Assembly: GCA_037447655.1 (NCBI GenBank)
Contig: JBBHKE010000040.1
Span: forward strand, 111,518 to 175,517
DNA from: Zygnema cylindricum
Lineage: Eukaryota; Streptophyta; Zygnematophyceae; Zygnematales; Zygnemataceae
Direction: 5' to 3'
DNA: 64,000 bases
The translations under genes and the position numbers were made by a program. How positions within the stretch are numbered: position 1 is the first letter of the stretch; every line of letters starts with the position of its first letter. This document shows, piece by piece, positions 11,086-21,502 of the stretch. Under the pieces are notes generated by a model. That model saw only the letters and a list, made by a program, of their open reading frames with translations. It was not told the DNA's origin and did no database searches.

Positions 11086-12326
11086 TGAAATTCTATGGGC
11101 TCCATTGCCCACAGAATTCGCAGATCGAAAAGAAGCTAATCTAGATAGTGCCGACTCCAAGTTGACATAAACCCAAATGAATGATCCCTTGACAATAAGA
11201 ACCCCAACACACCTTCAACCTTGTGAAGAGAAGACTTTCTTTGTGCTCAGTTCCACCACAGAATGCAAAGTTAGAATATGACTTTAGGATAACATTCCCC
11301 ACTTTGACTTTCCCTTAGAACTGCAGCCACCCTGGCAGGCAAAGACTCTGACCGACTACACCCTTGTGTAGGCTAGACTCCCCTGAGTCCGCAGCAAAAA
11401 GAATCACTGAATTTGCTCACCCGAGCATTAAGTTATGGCTGGTCAAAGATGACCTTTATAGTTACAAGCTCTCTTAGAGAGAGGTACCTAAATCTTACTA
11501 AGTCTTGGTCTGCCTACTCATGACTACCTACTACTAAACCCTAGTCCAATAGGAACACTTTATAGTACAAGAAGGTACAAAGGGCGATGTACTTATTGTA
11601 CGGATATTGTACGACATGGTCTACAAGGTGACACCTGTCAAATCGGGAGCCATGGTTCCTCCTCCCATCTTCTCTGGTATCAAATAACGTGGCGCCACGT
11701 GGCACCGCGTGACGCTATCTCCAAATGCCTCCAAAAGCTCACTTTGCGTGGCGGCTACAATGCCGGCCGTCAGATCAAAACATATTTTACACGGTTCAGA
11801 TTCGCTTACATGCATGAATTGTTCCTCTTCGTTAGTCTGATGTTAACTAGCCTTTGCGTTAAGGTTTATGTACCTTTGAAACCCGATACGTGTATCGTTT
11901 CGTTAGTGCCTTATTGGTTAAGGTTAACCACTATAAATAAAATCATAGACCCTGGATCAAATCTGGTTTAGAGCAGTTTTTGGTTATTTGTTAGTTTGTT
12001 AGAATTCTCTACTTCTACGCTTATAAATACCTATTGTACCCTACATATGCCATCTTTGACTCTAAGCTATAGGGGTAACTGTTTACAGGATGAAGGGACT
12101 AGGATCAAATCCTGGACCCGGCATATTCATTTTGGTATAAACTGCGAATTAGCCTATCCTCTTTAGACAACCATGGCTCTAGCTCTCTCTCTGGTCTTCA
12201 ATGACTGCAACAAGTATGGGGACCGGAGAGAGTTGAGCGCGACCGGAGAGAGTTGAGCGAGAAGCAGGTTGCCTTTGCTGACTTTATTTTTCCAATACAG
12301 ACCTAGAAAATACATAAATTTCAACA
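11086..12326 (-). repeat. 3' LTR (1241 bp)
   Basis: Read on the minus strand the LTR starts TGTTGAAATTTATG and ends AGAATTTCA. This copy carries a 20-bp tandem duplication (GACCGGAGAGAGTTGAGCGC type, 12220-12260) that the other LTR lacks, which explains the length difference. The 64-90 residue open frames in both LTRs are identical in the two copies and look incidental. Confidence 0.92.
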
Positions 12327-12340
12327 CTCCCCTTATTTTC
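12327..12340 (-). other. Polypurine tract of the LTR element
   Basis: On the minus strand the 14 bases before the 3' LTR read AAAATAAGGGGAG-like purines, the expected plus-strand priming site for reverse transcription. Confidence 0.8.
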
Positions 12341-12355
12341 TAGTCTACTTTCTTT

Positions 12356-14347
12356 TCAACTCCCACTAAAAATATACATATAATATTTTTTTTTCCTTCT
12401 TTTCTTTTTCCTCTTTCTTTTCTCCTCATAAAACTTTAAGTGAATACTCTCGTATTTTAAAAGGTCCATTAGATGAGCTGAAATAAACATTCCATCTTGC
12501 TGATCACATATTTTATTAAGCATACAATTTTCCATAAATCCAAGCAAAGATTTTATCCCACTCATCTCTTTTCCATCCACACAAAATCCGATTTCCCTCT
12601 TGCAATTCAAAAAACCAGCCCCATCCCCAATCTGCGACACACACCCAGATGCTAACCCTTTTACAGGCACACCACCATAAATGCCATCACTCCCATTAGT
12701 GATGTCAAAACCATTACCCCCCAAATTTATCGTTATATCAAGAGTCCCCACTAAGTTCCTCATAAAATCTACATCTTCCGAGCTCATATTTTTATCCATG
12801 ATACTCACCCAATTTTCTGAACTTTCCTCACTCTCTCCCATGGAATTCTTTCCACTATCACTTTCTATAATGATTCCCAAAGAGTATTTCTCCTCCCCTA
12901 AACTTTTCATTAAATATTTCATTTCTCCCTTATCCTTTAAAACCCCCTCTAGTTTTACTTCTCCCCTTTCCTCCAAATCCGTTGAAGTCTCCCTTTCCAA
13001 CCAGTTTTCTGTTTCCCAAATATTTATAGAATTATCCTTATTATTTTTATTTTTCCCTTTTTCATTTATGTATCCTAGATCTGACTTTCTCATTTCTAAG
13101 TCATACTTTCTACACTCCTTGACATCCTCATCATTTCTAACTCCCTCAAGTACCTCCCTTCCCTTTACTTCCCTTATACCTCCAAAAGCACACTGTTGCT
13201 TTCGTGGAATTTCTGTGTACTTCTCTCTCTTCTCCATTCTACCGATGTGAAGAAGCTCCAATATTTCTTCACCCTCTTTCTCCGCTTCCCCTTCTTCCTC
13301 CTCTTTAACATTCCAACTTCTAAGTTCTTCCAAGCAAGGGCACTCCTCAATATAGTGACCCGATTCTCTACAAAAGAAGCAAACACCCTTTTTCAAAGCT
13401 CCCCTTTCTTTTCCTCTCCCTCTCTTTCCACCAAAGTTCCGATAAGGTTTACCTTTGTCTTTCTTCCTCTCATCACGCTTCCGCTCGTCGCCACCGTTCC
13501 TTTCATCACGCTTCCGCCAATCACCACCAGCTGTAAATGCAGTTACCCTCTCACTTCCCCTACGAAGCTCCAAAGTGCTTTCCCTCACAAGAATTATCCC
13601 CATGGTAAAGCTCCAAGTCCATGAGGAGCCATCCATTGCCTGCATACGATAAATGATGTTTTCGTACTCCTCTGGGAGTTTCATGAGTAGTGTATTGATC
13701 TTTCTCTCCTCAGATTCTACATACCCCGCACTAGCAAGCTCAACATATAACGCAGCAATATCATTGCAAAACTCTATCATGTTACCGCCTTTATAAACAT
13801 AGGCCTCTATTTCATGTTTTACTAACTGCTGCCTCTGAATAGTCTCACTCTTATAAATCTGCCTTAGTGTTTCCCGTATTTCCGAAGACTTGGTAAGACT
13901 TAAAAGAGTGATAGCTATGGACTTAGACACATATCTAAGTATAAGATGTTTCGCTATAGTGTTTTTATACTCCCGAATTTTACTATCATTTTCTTCAGTT
14001 AAACTTATAACCCCTCAAAGTGAAGATGTGGCGGAGAGCATAGCTCCCCTCACCATAAGTGTCCCTTTATCCTTCTCCCCTTTTTCCCCTTCCATCACAA
14101 TATTTTTCCCTTCACCTTTCGTTGCATCTGAACTCTGGTTGATATTCTGAGCAGCCTCAGATGGTTCTCCACAGTAAGCTCCTCCAAAGCCAGGTGGCGG
14201 ACATCTCACTTGTCCCGAAACAATTCCCCATAAGTTCTTCTCGAAAAGCAATCCCTCCATTGTAAACTCCCAATAAGTGAAGTCTGTTCCATCAAACATA
14301 GGCACCCTAGATGGTGGGCCCATAACCTGAAATTCTATGGGCTCCAT
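12356..14347 (-). CDS. Copia-type Gag with one in-frame TGA
   Basis: One reading frame on the minus strand runs from ATG at 14347 to the stop at 12356 (663 codons), broken only by TGA at 14017-14015. The first part has the short N-terminal motif FDGTDFTYWEFTMEGLL, then a UBN2-type Gag domain (about residues 125-270). A CCHC zinc knuckle follows, CFFCRESGHYIEEC, after an RKRDER-rich basic stretch. Then about 320 residues of charged sequence have no domain I recognise; no pol domain follows. Gag forms the particle and binds the RNA. The ATG lies inside the last 20 bp of the 5' LTR and the frame reads through the primer-binding site. The stop may be inactivating or read through. Confidence 0.82.
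14312..14327 (-). other. Primer-binding site for an initiator tRNA-Met half molecule
   Basis: The plus strand here reads TGGTGGGCCCATAACC, identical to the anticodon arm of plant-type initiator tRNA-Met. The element would thus be primed by an internally cleaved tRNA, as known for Drosophila copia, not by the tRNA 3' end. It abuts the 5' LTR directly, as required. Confidence 0.85.
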
Positions 14348-15548
14348 TGCCCACAGAATTCGCAGATCGAAAAGAAGCTAATCTAGATAGTGCCAACTCC
14401 AAGTTGACATAAACCCAAATGAATGATCCCTTGACAATAAGAACCCCAACACACCTTCAACCTTGTGAAGAGAAGACTTTCTTTGTGCTCAGTTCCACCA
14501 CAGAATGCAAAGTTAGAATATGACTTTAGGATAACATTCCCCACTTTGACTTTCCCTTAGAACTGCAGCCACCCTGGCAGGCAAAGACTCTGACCGACTA
14601 CACCCTTGTGTAGGCTAGACTCCCCTGAGTCCGCAGCAAAAAGAATCACTGAATTTGCTCACCCGAGCATTAAGTTATGGCTGGTCAAAGATGACCTTTA
14701 TAGTTACAAGCTCTCTTAGAGAGAGGTACCTAAATCTTACTAAGTCTTGGTCTGCCTACTCATGACTACCTACTACTAAACCCTAGTACAATAGGAACAC
14801 TTTATAGTACAAGAAGGTACAAAGGGCGATGTACTTATTGTACGGATATTGTACGACATGGTCTACAAGGTGACACCTGTCAAATCGGGAGCCATGGTTC
14901 CTCCTCCCATCTTCTCTGGTATCAAATAACGTGGCGCCACGTGGCACCGCGTGACGCTATCTCCAAATGCCTCCAAAAGCTCACTTTGCGTGGCGGCTAC
15001 AATGCCGGCCGTCAGATCAAAACATATTTTACACGGTTCAGATTCGCTTACATGCATGAATTGTTCCTCTTCGTTAGTCTGATGTTAACTAGCCTTTGCG
15101 TTAAGGTTTATGTACCTTTGAAACCCGATACGTGTATCGTTTCGTTAGTGCCTTATTGGTTAAGGTTAACCACTATAAATAAAATCATAGACCCTGGATC
15201 AAATCTGGTTTAGAGCAGTTTTTGGTTATTTGTTAGTTTGTTAGAATTCTCTACTTCTACGCTTATAAATACCTATTGTACCCTACATATGCCATCTTTG
15301 ACTCTAAGCTATAGGGGTAACTGTTTACAGGATGAAGGGACTAGGATCAAATCCTGGACCCGGCATATTCATTTTGGTATAAACTGCGAATTAGCCTATC
15401 CTCTTTAGACAACCATGGCTCTAGCTCTCTCTCTGGTCTTCAATGACTGCAACAAGTATGGGGACCGGAGAGAGTTGAGCGAGAAGCAGGTTGCCTTTGC
15501 TGACTTTATTTTTCCAATACAGACCTAGAAAATACATAAATTTCAACA
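14328..15548 (-). repeat. 5' LTR (1221 bp)
   Basis: Near-identical to 11086-12326 apart from the 20-bp duplication. On the minus strand it drives Gag; transcription signals inside it were not pinned down. Confidence 0.92.
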
Positions 15549-15553
15549 GATGG
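15549..15553. repeat. Target-site duplication GATGG, right
   Basis: Matches 11081-11085 on the other side of the element. Confidence 0.85.
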
Positions 15554-15634
15554 AGAAACTTTGTAAGAACAGGATCAATTATATTTTCGTGTAAAAAAAG
15601 GTGTCCTGGTAACTAGTGATTTTGGACCGATAAA

Positions 15635-15955
15635 TCTCGCAGTTTTGGCTCCAGTTTTGGCCGCATACTGAAAATAATCTTGAATGGACACCAACTCGTC
15701 TATGAAACCCCTGGAGCACATTCAGACGACTACCTGAAGAAAGGAGGTGATCTGATGGGAAAACTCCATAAGGTGGCGGACATGTGTGGAAACATAAAAC
15801 AGTCGGGATGTTCATCTACGGCGGAAATTGCAGCAAAAATCACCTCCATTGTTACAGAAGCCAATGAGAAGTTCATGCATCTGCTCTCTACCCAGCCCCC
15901 TCCCTCCCCCTCCACCTCAACCGCCGACGTCCTCGTGGCTGTACTGTTTATGTGA
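15635..15955 (+). pseudogene. 3' fragment of a pseudokinase-family gene
   Basis: Copy of the end of the gene at 10234. The frame is open here through VYETPGAHSDDYLKKGG to the stop after ADVLVAVLFM, with GGA where the other copy has TGA. The domain core and the 5' end are missing, so it cannot be a full gene unless it is spliced to distant exons. Confidence 0.65.
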
Positions 15956-16007
15956 AAAAGATCTTCAGAAATCCTTTTTTTCATTTTGTGCAGGGAATCA
16001 CAGATGG
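15635..16007 (+). repeat. Right copy of 373-bp direct duplication
   Basis: Partner of 10713-11085. It includes the end of the coding segment and the following AT-rich stretch with a GTGCAG acceptor-like site. Confidence 0.85.
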
Positions 16008-16420
16008 ATAGATAAAATCACTTTGTTTCCCATTTTTTTTTTCTTGTTTTTAGAATTTCTCTTCTAGGTTTTCACTTTGACTTGAGTTTTCTTCCTGGTT
16101 TTATTTTAATTTTTTTGACGATTTGGGGTACGAATTGTGGAAAAAATGATGTGCTTGCTGTACAAACAAAAGCTGCGAATGGAAATTCTGACTTAGTTCG
16201 GTTTTGAAACAAATGAGATTGATGTCAAAGTTCGAGTTCAATTTAAAAGTGAAAACGTTTCCTGTGTAAAGCTAAATTCTTAGCGTCAATTAATCTGATA
16301 TGATAAGATTAAACCAGATGTTTGAGAGGTCACCACTTTGCAAGAAATCATATTCACAATCCTCCCCTCCTCTCTTCCCCTCTCTTTTGCCTGTTGTGTG
16401 TGGGGCCCACCACACTTCAG
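16008..16420. other. Spacer upstream of a pseudokinase exon
   Basis: T-rich and pyrimidine-rich sequence ending in a CACACTTCAG acceptor. The 5' exon of the next gene was not found here. Confidence 0.4.
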
Positions 16421-17194
16421 GTGGTCGAAATGGTCAGAAGCTTCCCCACTCTCTCTCAAAAACAAGTGGAGGACGCCCAACATGGCAATGTTGAATTACC
16501 ATTTTATTGGAGTGCCCTTGAGCATGATCGAGAGTGGTCTATCCACAGGGGGACATTGGAGGGAGCACCCGTGGTGGTCCTTGTTGTGGAACCTCCCTTG
16601 AGTGTTGTATCCATGGCATGGCAGATGCACAATGTCAGCCATCCCCAAGTGGCTAAGGTTATAGGCTGGTGCCGCGACAGTAGTAGTATCGTGGTGGAGG
16701 GCGGAAGCGGAGGGACGTTGAAGGACCGGTTGTCCGATTTTAGGGATAATGGAACATTTGGTAGTGGTCCGCCATGGCAGGATTGCTGTCAGATGGCAAA
16801 CCAAGTAGCGTCGGCATTGCTGCATCTTAGAGAACGAGGTCTTCATGTGCGTGTTGATCCTCAAATGATATTGTTTGATGACACCGGCGACAGCAAGCTT
16901 GTTTACCTTCCGTTCCGCCGATCAGACAGGGACGGGGACATGGACATGGATGTATGTGTTTCCTTTGGCAAGATGTTAAGCCAAATGCTGGTAAGTGGAA
17001 TAGAAGATATAGACCATTTCATGTCAGTAGATCTAAAAGAGAATCTCCTCCTTCATGTGGAAAGATGGCCGGATGATGTTATTGACGAACTCATTCGACT
17101 CGCTGTTGCGTGTACCAAATATATCGACGGAGGCATGTCCATAAAGCAAATGGCGAAAGATATGGACCGGATTGCTAAAACACCTGTCACGCAG
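16421..17194 (+). CDS. Pseudokinase domain exon (tandem duplicate 1)
   Basis: The exon opens after a CTTCAG acceptor in phase 0 (an ATG is available at 16430) and ends before GTGAGTC in phase 0. Blocks in order are PTLSQKQVEDA, IHRGTLEGAPVVV, HPQVAKVIGWC, QDCCQMANQVASALLHL, then RVDPQMILFDDTGDSKLVYL where kinases have the catalytic loop and DFG, and WPDDVIDELIRLA near the C-lobe end. The fold is kinase-like but the glycine loop, HRD aspartate and DFG are missing, and the beta-3 lysine position is E. It duplicates 18762-19592, introns included. No kinase exon follows before that copy. Without splicing the frame stays open to 17509, adding a tail unlike any domain. Function is likely scaffolding or regulation, by analogy only. 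Confidence 0.75.
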
Positions 17195-18761
17195 GTGAGT
17201 CACATTCCCTCTGCGGCCCTCCTTCCCCCCCGGTTTGTGGAACTTTTTTTGGTAAGAAAAAACTTTGCGAAGCATGGCTACAAAAAAGGAGACCTAGTAA
17301 AGTTGCACTTGCCGGGTTGTCGCCTATCTGCTTCGCAGGTAACGATTTGCACAGTTTTGAAAGGGGGTTTAGGGGGTGGAGATGAGAAGAGGGCTAATCA
17401 AGAGTTTTGGGTATATGGGGGGCTTTTGAGAAGTCAGGGAGGCAATATTTTTTTCAAAGGGGGAAAGACTTTTGAACGTCTCAGCATTAGTAAGGAAAGA
17501 GCTGGCTAAGAAAAAAAAAAAAAGGGAAAAAAAACACACATACACACAAAAAACATCATATGAGAAAGTAATAGCCCTGTTTAACAGTGTTCTCCACCCT
17601 CCCCGAAAAAAACTCATTCCCCTTTCTCGTTCGTCCCTTCTTTCATCCTTACAGCATGCTGCTCACCTTCCCATTCACCGTTAAAACATCCCCTCCCCCC
17701 TCCCTTCAAATTACCCCAAAGACTTCCCAAGCGCCTCCAGCTCCCGCAAAACTCCTCAAAAGCCCCAAACTCGTCCTTCCCCGTCTCCCCCCCCCCATCA
17801 TTCCCCAACCCACTCTCCCGCCCCCCCCCTCCTTGAGCGCCCCACTTTGATTCCACGACTACAACGCCCTCACAGAGGCTGCCAGCAACTGGAAGGAAGG
17901 AAGGGGAAGGGAAGAGGGATAGGAGAAAGTCGAGGGAGACAGCAGAGGGGAGGGAGAGAGGGGAAGGGAGAGAGGTGAAGGGAGAGAGGGGAAGGGTGGA
18001 GGAAGGAGGGGAGAAGAGAGAAGCATATCTAGGAGGGGATGTTTGTGGGGCGGGTTGAGTAGGGCATAGCCGCAAGGAAGAAGAAAATGGCAATATATGG
18101 AGTTTTTTGGTTTTCATGGCTGTTTTTTACGTTCACCTTTTGTTAATCGTTATTATCCTCAAACCCGTAGGACCTCAAATGATAATAGGTTTGCGCAGTT
18201 CAACAAACAAAAATTTGGTATTTGGTATTTGTCTTAATTTGTCATTTTTTTTGGTCCCAACATTTAACTTTTTGCACCATTTTTTTACATTTCGAATCAA
18301 ATACGAAAACCATCTCCAGTTCGCTCGAAATTTCTTCAAATTCCGTAAAATTTAACGTTTTCCGATTCTCAAAAACTTTCCCATCTCTCAAAATCGCCAC
18401 AAGGTCTGTGACATCTGTCACATCCAAACCTGAGGGAGGAGTGGCAAACATGGGGGTAGGAGGAGGAGCCCTTTGAGATAAAATTACTCGATTTTCGCTG
18501 CTTAAAAGGGGTTTTCGATAAAAAGGGGTAGAGAGCAATTGTAATAGAAGACAAAAATACACACAAAAGTCAAATCCCTCATACCATTTACGGAAGCTAT
18601 GCTTGTGCCATGTATGAAAAAAACAAACAAAAAAAAACAAAAAACCAGGGTCGAACTATTGATAGGGCAATACTTGTCCGGTTGAACAGCAATACCTCCC
18701 TTCTCCCCCCCCCTCTCTCCCCTCTTCCCCCGTCTGTTGCCTGATGTGTGTGGGACTGCAG
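17195..18761. other. Intron or intergenic DNA between the two pseudokinase duplicates
   Basis: 17195-17880 is homologous to the intron at 19593-20240, starting CATTCCCTCTGC against CACTCCCTCTGC and with matching CT-rich blocks. The rest, to the GACTGCAG acceptor at 18761, is AT-rich or GA-rich. No kinase exon comparable to 20588-21502 is present. Confidence 0.6.
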
Positions 18762-20250
18762 ATCAAAGGCATTCGCACCCTCTCTCAGGAACAAGTGGAG
18801 GACGCCCGACATGGCAATGAGAAAATTAGATTATCTTATCTGAATTTTTGGAGTTACAATCGGTATGATAAGGAGATTTCTATGTACAGGGGGGTGTTGG
18901 AGGGAGCACCCGTGGTGGTCCTTGTTCTGAAACCTCCCCACTATCTCGCCAACCTGGCACTTCTTAACGATGTGGCCAACCTGGCATGGGAGATGCACAG
19001 TGTCAACCATCCCCACGTGGCGAAGGTCATAGGCTGGTGTCGCGACAGTAGAAGCATTGTGGTGCAGTGGGGGGAGGGAGGGAGCTTGGAGGACTGGTTG
19101 TCTTATTGGGATTATGGAACATTTGGTAGTGGTCTGCAATTGCAGGATTGCTGTCAGATGGCAAACCAAGTAGCGTCTGCATTGCTGCATCTTGAAAAAC
19201 GAGGTCTTGGTACGCGTTTAGCTACTCAAATGATATTGTTTGATGACACCGGCAACAGCAAGCTTGTTTACCTTCCGTTCCCTCCATCAAACAAGAACTG
19301 GTGGAGGGACATGGGGAGGAAGATGAGGAGGGCCGAGGATGTAGTTGTTTCATTTGGCATGATGTTAAGCCAAATGCTGGTGGGACTAGTAGAATCTGTC
19401 AAGGAGATCTCGTCACAAGCTTATCTGGAAGAGGACGTCCTCCTCCATGTGAAAAGATGGCCGGATGATGTGATTGAGGAACTCACTCGACTCGCTGATG
19501 CGTGTACTGAATGCATGCCCGGAGGGAGCATGTCCATGAAGCAACTGGCAGAAGATATGGACCGAATTGCTAAAATAGCACTGGCTGCCAAGGTGAGCCA
19601 CACTCCCTCTGCATCCCTCCTACCCCCCGGTTTGTGGAACTCTTTTTCTTAAGGAAATGCTTTGCAGTCGGTGTCATCTTTAGCATGCAGGTGAAAAGAG
19701 ACCTAATGAAGTTGCAATTGCCGGGCTGCCAGGTTTGAAAGGGGATTTAGAGGGGGGCGATGAGGGGAGGAGAGGCTTTGGACTAATCAAGAAATTTGAA
19801 GGAGATATGGGGGGCTTTTGGGAAGTTAGGGAGGCAACTTCAGGGGTGGGGGGGGGGGGGGAGGCGGGAGACTTTTAAACATCTCAGCGTTGATAGGGAA
19901 ACAGCTGGCTGAAAAAAATAAAGAAAAGGAGGAAAAGAAAAACACACACACACACACGCGCAATTCCCCTTTCTCTTTCCTTCCTTCTCTCATCCATACA
20001 ATAGGCTGCTCACCCTCCCGTTCACCGCCAGAACACCCCTCCCCTCCTCCCTCCAAATTACCCCAGAAACTTCCCAAGCGCCTCGAGCTCTCCCAAAACT
20101 CCTCAAAAGCCCCAATCTCGTCCTTCCCCATCTCTCTCCCCTCCCCCCACCCCCCCACAACCCACTCTCTCCCAGCCTTGTGAGCCCCCACCCCCCTTTG
20201 ATTCTCGCGGCTGCCAGCTTCCCTTCTTGTAGGGGCACTTCCAGCACCCG

Positions 20251-20297
<47 letters not shown>

Positions 20298-21502
20298 AAG
20301 TTGGGAAGGGGAGATGGGGAGGAGAAAGATGAGAGAGAAAATATAATACCATACTTGCTTATAACTAATTTTCGGTGCTGTAAGTATTAGGGCTCTCATA
20401 AATTCTAGTCGACAACGTTCTCTAGGTGAAGGAAATTTATCTGAAGTTTCACATAGCCGCCTTTGTTTTTTCTCGCTTACACCATGCTCCAATATAGTGT
20501 AGACCGCACTCTTGTTCCAACAAGACTGTTAGCTGCTTCATGGTGTACCATTGCCATACATAACATGTAATTTCGTTGCTGCTGCAGATTGATGACATTT
20601 GGGTCATCCCTGCAGAACAGATTGCTATTGCAACAGCCAATTTTTCTTCGAACAACCTCCATGAAAAGGGGGAGTTTGCCGAGGTTTACAATTGCAAATT
20701 GAGGGAAATCGAAGTTGCTATTAAGAAGTATCCTTCTGAGAAAGCGCTTCGTTCTTTCCAAAGGGAGGCTCAGATTATGCACAGTTTTAGGCATCCTAAT
20801 ATCCTTGGTCTTATTGGGGTCGATCACGATAGGCGCTGTTTGGTAAGTAAATTCATGGCAGGAGGAAGCCTCCAAGAATGGCTGGAAAATAACCCAAGTT
20901 CTCTCACGCCAGAGGATAGAGTTCGAATTTGTCAAGAAATGGCTTCGGCTGTTTCATTCTTGCACAGGAACGGTGTGGTCCATCGTAACCTGAAAGCGGC
21001 AAATGTGCTTCTTGACGAACATAATAAAAGCAGGATCTGTGGTTTGGGTTCAGCTGTACGGATACAAAACAGCGAATCAAAAGCAGAAGGGTATATAGCT
21101 GAACTTGCTTCAAAGATTAGATGCATCCGCGAGCATTCAGACATCTATGCTCTAGGACTCAATATTATTTTAGTGCTGGCTGGAGAAAAGGATAGCAGTG
21201 GTATATTTAAGATGTTAAGTCAACCTCATGCTGAGATGGTTGAATCTACCTCAGATGACGATGATAAAGCTGCGTCTGGGAAGAACTCACCTGTCTTTCA
21301 TGAATATGTAGAGCGCTTCTGTTCACAGTACTCACTCATACGTCCAGAAACTGCTGATAAGCTAAGGCTTACGCTAAGTAAAATTTTCGACCTCTTGGAT
21401 TCTTGTTTAAAACAAACATGGAACCATAAAAATCTTGTTAGTAAGGTAGTGCGTGCTTTAGGAGAGCTGAAGGTCATAGTCGGGACCTGTAAGTCTGAAT
21501 AA
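18762..21502 (+). CDS. Dual-domain protein: pseudokinase plus kinase-like domain
   Basis: Exons 18762-19592 and 20588-21502 join in phase 0 (donor GTGAGC, acceptor GCTGCAG), giving at least 581 residues; an upstream exon may be missing, or ATG at 18744 may be used. Domain 1 (about 1-277) has RTLSQEQVEDA, MYRGVLEGAPVVV, HPHVAKVIGWC, RLATQMILFDD and lacks HRD and DFG. Domain 2 resembles plant RLK/Pelle kinases: ATANFSSNN lead-in, degenerate loop EKGEFAEVYN, intact VAIKK lysine and REAQIM glutamate, HPNILGLIG, HRNLKAANVLLD (HRD to HRN), ICGLGSAVRI (DFG to CGLG) and SDIYALGL. Both domains look catalytically impaired. The order recalls plant tandem kinase proteins and JAK JH2-JH1. It is cytoplasmic as far as visible; no signal peptide or membrane helix is seen. 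Confidence 0.78.
20252..20296 (+). repeat. G homopolymer of about 45
   Basis: An uninterrupted G run inside the intron. It could form quadruplexes, but length is unreliable in assemblies. Confidence 0.9.

Larger units (their letters stand above)
11086..15548 (-). mobile_element. Gag-only copia-type LTR retrotransposon
   Basis: 4463 bp with two LTRs (11086-12326 and 14328-15548), a GATGG target duplication, a primer-binding site, a polypurine tract and a Gag ORF, all oriented on the minus strand. The 2001-bp internal region holds only Gag; no protease, integrase, reverse transcriptase or RNase H can be found. It is therefore non-autonomous, comparable to the TR-GAG class described in plants, and would depend on a partner element. 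The LTRs differ by one 20-bp tandem duplication and about two substitutions that I could see, so insertion is recent. Confidence 0.92.

Noticed and set aside
11699-11971. 90-codon frame repeated identically at 14941-15213
   Set aside because: Lies inside both LTRs; identity comes from the LTR duplication and no domain is visible.
12800-12900. ESDSGKN in the Gag extension as a copia protease active site
   Set aside because: A lone DSG triplet without the flanking hydrophobic strands and HxxS-type context is not enough to call a protease.
12681-13250. 189-codon plus-strand frame
   Set aside because: Antisense to the Gag ORF; composed mainly of S, F, P and L from complementing an E/K/R-rich gene.
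20103-20492. Glycine- and proline-rich frames across 20250-20300
   Set aside because: They read through a G45 homopolymer.
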